From positions 682,001-746,000 of the forward strand of contig JBAIAA010000311.1 of assembly GCA_037893245.1 (NCBI GenBank): a DNA stretch of 64,000 bases, given 5' to 3'. The stretch comes from Crossaster papposus. Lineage: Eukaryota > Echinodermata > Asteroidea > Velatida > Solasteridae. The notes below the pieces were generated by a model. It made no database searches. It was not told the DNA's origin and worked only from the letters and a program-made list of their open reading frames with translations. Positions 57,601 to 64,000 of this stretch are shown one piece after another. The position numbers were made by a program, and so were the translations under genes. How positions within the stretch are numbered: position 1 is the stretch's first letter; each line of letters begins with the position of its first letter.

Positions 57601-59860
57601 AGAAAAATGTCCTTGCCCTAAGTTTATTTTCTTCAAAATGACAGCATGTCAGAAGGAATGATGTTGTGGACATGAGTGAGTTTCACCCAAAACTAATACT
57701 AAAAACATACAAAAGCACTACTTTTATCCTAATTTTGTCCTCCAAAGTCCTACTTTTTTCTCCCTTTTTTTAATTCTTTTTTTTTACTATTCATCTCTTT
57801 TTTAACCTCAATCTGATTGAAAGCCGCTTAATTGACTTCACTTCAGAACTCGGCAAATAAAGTAGAAGCTTTTTAAGAAAGTTATTTTGGTATCACATTT
57901 CCCCCTCAACCCTTTTCTTTCCAGAAAAACAAAAGTTAGGATTTTTAATCCTCTGATTTAAACAAATAAACTTTCTGAATAAAACCATTAACCATCTTTT
58001 TATTTGTGTAATTTGTTAGGCTTGAAGAATGCCTGGTGTTGCTGTGTAAGTCCGGTCGCTACCCAGAAGCTGCTTTCTTCGCTAGGACCTACATGCCAAG
58101 CAAAATATCCGAGTGAGTACAAAGATTGAGAAAATGCTTGCCTAGGATACACCATTTGCAGATATCAAAAAATGTTACTCCCAAAGTATTAAATAATGAT
58201 TCTAGGCTTCCAGCAAAATGATTGTGCTAGATATCAAGTACCGTAATTTCCTGCGGTAAAGCCGCACGGCGGTTAAGGCGCAGGTCCCTAAAATCACCCA
58301 AAAAAAATTCAAACGTCAACAGATAAAGCGCACTGCCGAATAAGGCGCATGCTTGAACGCACCCAGAAGAACACCAGGCGCCACCCGGTGTAGGTACATC
58401 GCCACAAAGGGGTCATTTTGTTGCCTTAGAAGGATCCCACTATTCCAAGCAAGAATTTGCTGAGTACTTGAGTTTATCTGGCACGCAAACAATGTATGAA
58501 AACTTCAAACCAGTAGTCACAATATCGCACGAGGTTTGCCGATACATATCATGTATCACTGCAGTATAAACTGCATGCACATGTACATGTACATCACATG
58601 CAGCGATCGCGTGCATGGTATCCCTAATTGCGACACCCCCTAGTCTTTTTTCCAGTCGTTGTGAATGCTCCGCGCTGTGTAGTTCGGATGGTGAATTGCA
58701 TGAAGCCGGAACGTAGACGAAAAAACGTTTAGAAAAAGGCCACATAGTACGGGCCAGCTTTTTATCGCTGTTGATCGTCTTGCAGTCTTGTTTGCAAGAC
58801 GATCTTAATCGCGGTATATGCAGCGCGCGTAGGCCGCCGATGCGGTAATTCGCGCGTGGTCTACGGCGTACGTTAGAGGGCGCCCCGCATCGCGAAAAAC
58901 GTCTTGCAAACAAGACTACGCACGCTGCCGAGTGCTAAATCACATACATGTACGGTCGTAGGGGGATCAACACATCGCGGCATTGTTAATGGAAACACGG
59001 TCACAATGTCCGGAGAGTTGGGCTAATTGGTTGACCGCATTATTGAGTAAGATTGCGGCGTTCAAAGAATTCTTCACACAAAGACCATCACTTTGAACTC
59101 AAGCGACATCATATACGGCGCACTGAAAGATAAGGCGCGGCGATGTTTTTGTGGTCTAGAAAGTCAGATAAGCCGCGTCTTTACCGCAGGAAATTACGGT
59201 AATTCTTCCAAAGAATCGAACAATGCTGGGTACAGCCTACGAACTCCAAAATCAACCAACATTTCTTTTTTTGCCATTTAACGTCAAAATCTGCCCAAAA
59301 CTGCCAGGCTAATTTGGGAGGATTTGGGAGGATTTGGGAGGATGTGGGAGGATGTGGGAGGATGTGGGAGGATCTGGGAGGATCTGGGAGGATCTGGGAG
59401 GATCTGGGAGGATCTGGGAGGATCTGGGAGGATCTGGGAGGATCTGGGAGGATCTGGGAGGATCTGGGAGGATCTGGGAGGATCTGGGAGGATCTGGGAG
59501 GATCTGGGAGGATCTGGGAGGATCTGGGAGGATCTGGGAGGATCTGGGAGGATCTGGGAGGATCTGGGAGGATCTGGGAGGATCTGGGAGGATCTGGGAG
59601 GATCTGGGAGGATCTGGGAGGATCTGGGAGGATCTGGGAGGGTTTGGAGTTAATGATGAGTGATTCATTAACCGTCTCCTAGGATTGTGACGCTGTGGAA
59701 GGAGAGCCTGGGTAAAATCAACAAGAAGGCTGCCGAGGCGTTAGCTGACCCCACCCAATACGAGAACCTGTTTGTGGGTCTCAAGGAGGCATTCAAGGGG
59801 GAGGACTACCTGAAGACTACCGAGAAGAGATACCCGGCAAAGGCCTACCCTAAGATCCCA
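54678..59860 (+). CDS. COPB2: COPB2 exons 15-20, unit 3
   Basis: Exons: 54678-54821, 55956-56086, 56575-56893, 57233-57447, 58020-58112, 59683-59860. The frame and splice sites are intact, and the protein sequence appears identical to unit 2. As with unit 2 there is no independent 5' end. Confidence 0.85.
59311..59640. repeat. 10-bp minisatellite, 33 units (unit 3)
   Basis: The longest of the three complete GATCTGGGAG arrays. The first units are TTT, TTT, GTG, GTG, GTG variants and then the array is uniform. Confidence 0.95.
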
Positions 59861-59953
59861 GTAAGTCATGATCCAGATAGCATGATTTCTTAATTAGTAA
59901 TACTAAAAACGGATTTTTGTCTCACCAGAACTTGTCTCAGGTTGTACATGCAT

Positions 59954-62900
59954 TTTTGGTTATGTAAGATATCCTAAACCACGCAATCTCTATATGGTGT
60001 AATATCATGTTGAAGTATTGTTTTGCCATGAGGAGTACGATGTTTCAGCGCCACAAAGGTTTTACTGGACTAGTTCGCGTTACAACTTCATGGCACATGC
60101 ACTAGGTATGTCGCAAACCAACCACTATTTCTTGATGAAACTTTCCCCCTGAATTATCAACAAAAGTTCTTTTGACTAATGACTCGTAGTGCTGACATTT
60201 GATTGGTCCGTATTGTTGTCAGGTCTACTGGTCGGAGAGTGGCGATCTCGTCTGCATAGCAACGGACGAGTCGTATTTCATCCTAAAATTCAGCACAGAC
60301 GCCGTCGCCAAGTCACAAGAGACCAACACAGGAATTACAGAAGACGGAATCGAGGAAGCTTTTGACGTGAGTAAATGATATACAGTCAAACCTTGATATA
60401 GTGGCCATCGATGGTGCCGGTTTCCTTGGCCACTATACGCAAGTGGCCACTATAGCAAGTACATGTGTCGCGACGACAAGAACTATTTTAGTCTGTGCGC
60501 TCGGTACCGTTTGTATAAAACACAAGTATGAAGTCCAGGAACCAAACAACAGGGGAGATTTCAAAGTCAACAGAGGGCGCACTTCATTTCTGCGGCCGGA
60601 GTACACCGGTTTCACGGCAATGTAATTGTACATATTTTATTTGCAGTGGGCTATTATGGGTTGGCCACTGGCCACATTACGCAGTGGCCGCATTAGCAAG
60701 GAATGGTTATGGTATGTTTATGCAAGAATCAAACTGGGACCAAGCAAAGGTGGCCAGTGAAGCCAGGTGGCCGCTGTATCAAGGTGGCCGCAATGGCAGG
60801 TTTGACTGTAACAGACTATTCCTGCCTGTTGGTCAAACAATAAGTGTTAAGAGCATAGTAGACCTTTTATTGTACGCATATTTTTCTTGTTTGAAACGGC
60901 AAGAGTGCTTTGAATCTAAAGACGGGTGTTTGACGATTAACCTGATGAAGTTTTAGCTCTGTGAATGCTGTGTATTCCCCTAAAACAATTTTCTAGTATC
61001 TCTATTATCTGATTCCCAGACTTGTTATCATGAAACTCTATGGTTCTTGAATCTGGAGCTCATGCTTAATGGTAACACATAGCTCTCCTGTTAACCAGTT
61101 AACGAGCCGAGGCGCAGGATTATTTGTAATGAAACTTGATGTTACCGGGAAGCACACACATATATTTCCGGCCTTGCTCGCTGCTGACAGACATTTCCGG
61201 CCTTAATCGTTATGTGTTTATTCGTCATCCGTTTTGAATCTGGGAAAAAATTGTGCGTGTATATACGTCCTCCGTTGCTAACTGGGTTAGATAAACACCG
61301 GCTAAACGAACAGATGTTTTCACCGACCATGATGTAATGCCAGGCCACGCCGCTCCGTAAGATCTTAACTTGAGTCCCGTGACAAAAGGAGCCTGGTCAA
61401 ACTCAGTCCCAAGCACTGGATTAGTTGCCAACTCACAAACGTACTGGGATGGGAGTCTTGATAATTTCACACTTAATTAAACTCCTATTTTGTTCAACAG
61501 GTTGTTGGCGAGATCGAGGAGATAGTCAAGACAGGTTTGTGGGTCGGCGATTGCTTCATCTACACCAACTCACTCAACAGGCTCAACTACTACGTGGGAG
61601 GCGAGATTGTCACCATCTCGCATCTAGATAGGTGCGTGGGCTGGCAAGATTTAAGGCTGTGGTCTTTAAGATGGTCATGGTCGTACATTTGACATAGAGC
61701 GCTGAGCTGGGTGCAAAACCAAACAAGCTAAGGCTACAAATGGAGAGATTCTCGATTCTCGTTTGCTTACGAAGGAATTCTCGTTTGCTTATCGAAGGCT
61801 TAGATAGGCATACAAAAAATTGAATGGAGTTTGTGAATGTTCGACAATTTACCTTTCTTGTGGTAGGCCGTCGTGGAAATCTAAGAAAGGTTTTTAATGC
61901 ATCTGTTAGTAGGGTAGAAAGGTGTCTCAAAGATTTTTTTATTTTGAACGTAAACAAGTTGTGGTACAGTCTGCAACTGTTAAGAAATTTCTTCACAGAA
62001 GAGGATTTTTTCTGGTAAACGACAATAATCCGTTCGAGAAAACAGCCTAATCGCAGATAGCCTTATAATGTCAGTACATCCTACCAAACAGTTTTAGAAT
62101 TCTCTGATTTTTGTCACAGAGTGATGTATCTCCTTGGTTACATCGCCAAGGACAACCGTCTCTACCTTGGCGACAAGGAGCTCAACATCGTCAGTTACTC
62201 CATTCTCCTCTCCGTCCTGGAGTACCAGACGGCCGTCATGAGACGGGACTTTGAGACCGCGGACAAGGTCCTCCCGACCGTGCCGCGGGAACAGCGCACC
62301 CGCGTGGCTCACTTCTTGGAGAAGCAGGGCTTCAAGTCGCAGGCCCTGGCCGTGTCGTGCGATCCCGAGCACCGGTTTGAGCTGGCGTTACAACTGGGCG
62401 AGTTGAAGACGGCCTATGACTTGGCTTTGGAGTCCGAGGTACGTCGTGGTAATATGTATGCTGACCCATTCCCGTCGTGATTTACAGTAAACTCGCGATA
62501 ATTCTAAACTTGAAGCTTATCTGGAAGTTACACTTTATTCATCATGTCAAAGAGAATAGAATATTATAATTATCCCGTAACTTAAATTGCTTCGCATAAA
62601 CTCAAAGACGTTTGAATTTACTGGCTTGAAAATAATGTGAGTTTATGCGAAGAAATTTGAGTTACAAAGTTGAGGTAAACAAATGTTCAAGTGTGAAACA
62701 CCGCTATTTTAAACCTTGCGTTTTGAACCCCAAAATTTGTCCAGTTGTAAAAGAAAATTGTCTTTTTGCCAACACAGGCTGAAACCAAATGGAAACAACT
62801 GGCCGAGCTGGCAACGGCCAAATGCGAGTTCCGTCTCGCCCAGGAATGCCTGCACAAGGCCCAGGACTTTGGCGGTCTTCTCCTATTGGCCAGCTGCTCG

Positions 62901-64000
62901 GGAGACGCGGACATGGTGGGCAAGCTTGCCGACACCGCCAATGAGAAGGACAAGAATAACGTTGGCTTCCTGGCCTACTTCATGCAGGGAAAGTAAGCAA
63001 ACCTACTTGTAGTCATTGTATTTATGTTTATAAAGTTACAGTATACCATTTATAAAGTTACAGTATACCATTTATAAAGTTACAGTATACCATTTGTGCA
63101 TTTCTATTGTTTTCGAACCAACTACTGTTGGACATTTCTAAAAAAAGAAAAATGTCCTTGCCCTAAGTTTATTTTCTTCAAAATGACAGCATGTCAGAAG
63201 GAATGATGTTGTGGACATGAGTGAGTTTCACCCAAAACTAATACTAAAAACATACAAAAGCACTACTTTTATCCTAATTTTGTCCTCCAAAGTCCTACTT
63301 TTTTCTCCCTTTTTTTAATTCTTTTTTTTTACTATTCATCTCTTTTTTAACCTCAATCTGATTGAAAGCCGCTTAATTGACTTCACTTCAGAACTCGGCA
63401 AATAAAGTAGAAGCTTTTTAAGAAAGTTATTTTGGTATCACATTTCCCCCTCAACCCTTTTCTTTCCAGAAAAACAAAAGTTAGGATTTTTAATCCTCTG
63501 ATTTAAACAAATAAACTTTCTGAATAAAACCATTAACCATCTTTTTATTTGTGTAATTTGTTAGACTTGAAGAATGCCTGGTGTTGCTGTGTAAGTCCGG
63601 TCGCTACCCAGAAGCTGCTTTCTTCGCTAGGACCTACATGCCAAGCAAAATATCCGAGTGAGTACAAAGATTGAGAAAATGCTTGCCTAGGATACACCAT
63701 TTGCAGATATCAAAAAATGTTACTCCCAAAGTATTAAATAATGATTCTAGGCTTCCAGCAAAATGATTGTGCTAGATATCAAGTACCGTAATTTCCTGCG
63801 GTAAAGCCGCACGGCGGTTAAGGCGCAGGTCCCTAAAATCACCCAACAAAAATTCAAACGTCAACAGATAAAGCGCACTGCCGAATAAGGCGCATGCTTG
63901 AACGCACCCAGAAGAACACCAGGCGCCACCCGGTGTAGGTACATCGCCACAAAGGGGTCATTTTGTTGCCTTAGAAGGATCCCACTATTCCAAGCAAGAA
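59954..64000 (+). repeat. Tandem unit 4 of the COPB2 array, cut by the window end
   Basis: It starts at the same TTTTGGTTATG boundary and is followed for 4047 bp. It carries private changes: GTGAGTAAATG at the exon 15 donor flank, GAAACACCGC at about 62699, TTAGACTTG at the exon 19 acceptor, and CCCAACAAAAA at about 63846. The private changes argue that it is not simply a re-read of unit 3. Confidence 0.85.
60223..63657 (+). CDS. COPB2: COPB2 exons 15-19, unit 4 (partial)
   Basis: Exons: 60223-60366, 61501-61631, 62120-62438, 62778-62992, 63565-63657. Exon 20 would fall beyond 64000. The first base of exon 19 is A instead of G; joined to AA from exon 18 it still gives a lysine codon, so the change is silent. 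The frame is otherwise intact. Whether this unit or a later one leads into the terminal COPB2 exon cannot be seen. Confidence 0.85.

Larger units (their letters stand above)
54409..59953 (+). repeat. Tandem unit 3 (5545 bp) of the COPB2 array
   Basis: It has the same content as unit 2 with ten extra 10-bp repeats, which accounts for its extra 100 bp. No other indel was noticed. Confidence 0.9.

Overview
This is a metazoan nuclear DNA window, not a microbial one. The coding sequence is cut into short exons with GT/AG borders, the only conserved cellular gene is the beta-prime subunit of the COPI coatomer, and the rest is filled with MITEs, hairpins, one tRNA-derived SINE, minisatellites and many long G or C runs. 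The repeat types (a SINE ending in a GTGA-type tail, many small TA-flanked elements, DUF7869-type genes and tyrosine-recombinase/SANT genes) suggest a marine invertebrate. I cannot name the species. Layout: 1-393 and 12065-12457 are direct repeats of each other. 1321-4531 is a compact element bounded by perfect 22-bp inverted repeats. It carries a two-exon gene for an HUH endonuclease joined to a superfamily-3 helicase, a Rep-type architecture usually seen in small DNA viruses and plasmids, and two copies of a short MITE have landed in it. 6218-8766 (minus) is a three-exon gene with zinc-finger-like motifs, a tyrosine-recombinase-like domain and a SANT-like tail. 9.6-24 kb is repeat-rich non-coding DNA with several fold-back structures and two multi-kilobase inverted-repeat pairs. 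About 24.12-31.5 kb (plus) is a twelve-exon gene of the DUF7869 type, which looks transposase-derived (RNase H-like). 31.5-36 kb is again repeats, including a SINE at 31920-32213 and a 229-bp hairpin at 34506-34734. COPB2 starts at 36087. Exons 1-14 (36087-43111) are single copy, with a one-base frame break in exon 6. From 43515 to the end of the window a 5.45-5.55 kb block carrying exons 15-20 is repeated head to tail at least four times (43515, 48964, 54409, 59954), nearly identical each time. The six exons of a block total 1080 nt, and both exon 15 and exon 20 have codon-aligned outer borders, so any number of blocks could be spliced in frame. The last COPB2 exon or exons, encoding the acidic C-terminus, lie beyond the window. 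The genes do not form a pathway: one housekeeping gene sits beside three genes of mobile-element type. The two observations most worth following up are the HUH-SF3 element with terminal inverted repeats and the tandem multiplication of COPB2 exons 15-20, which needs to be separated from an assembly error.
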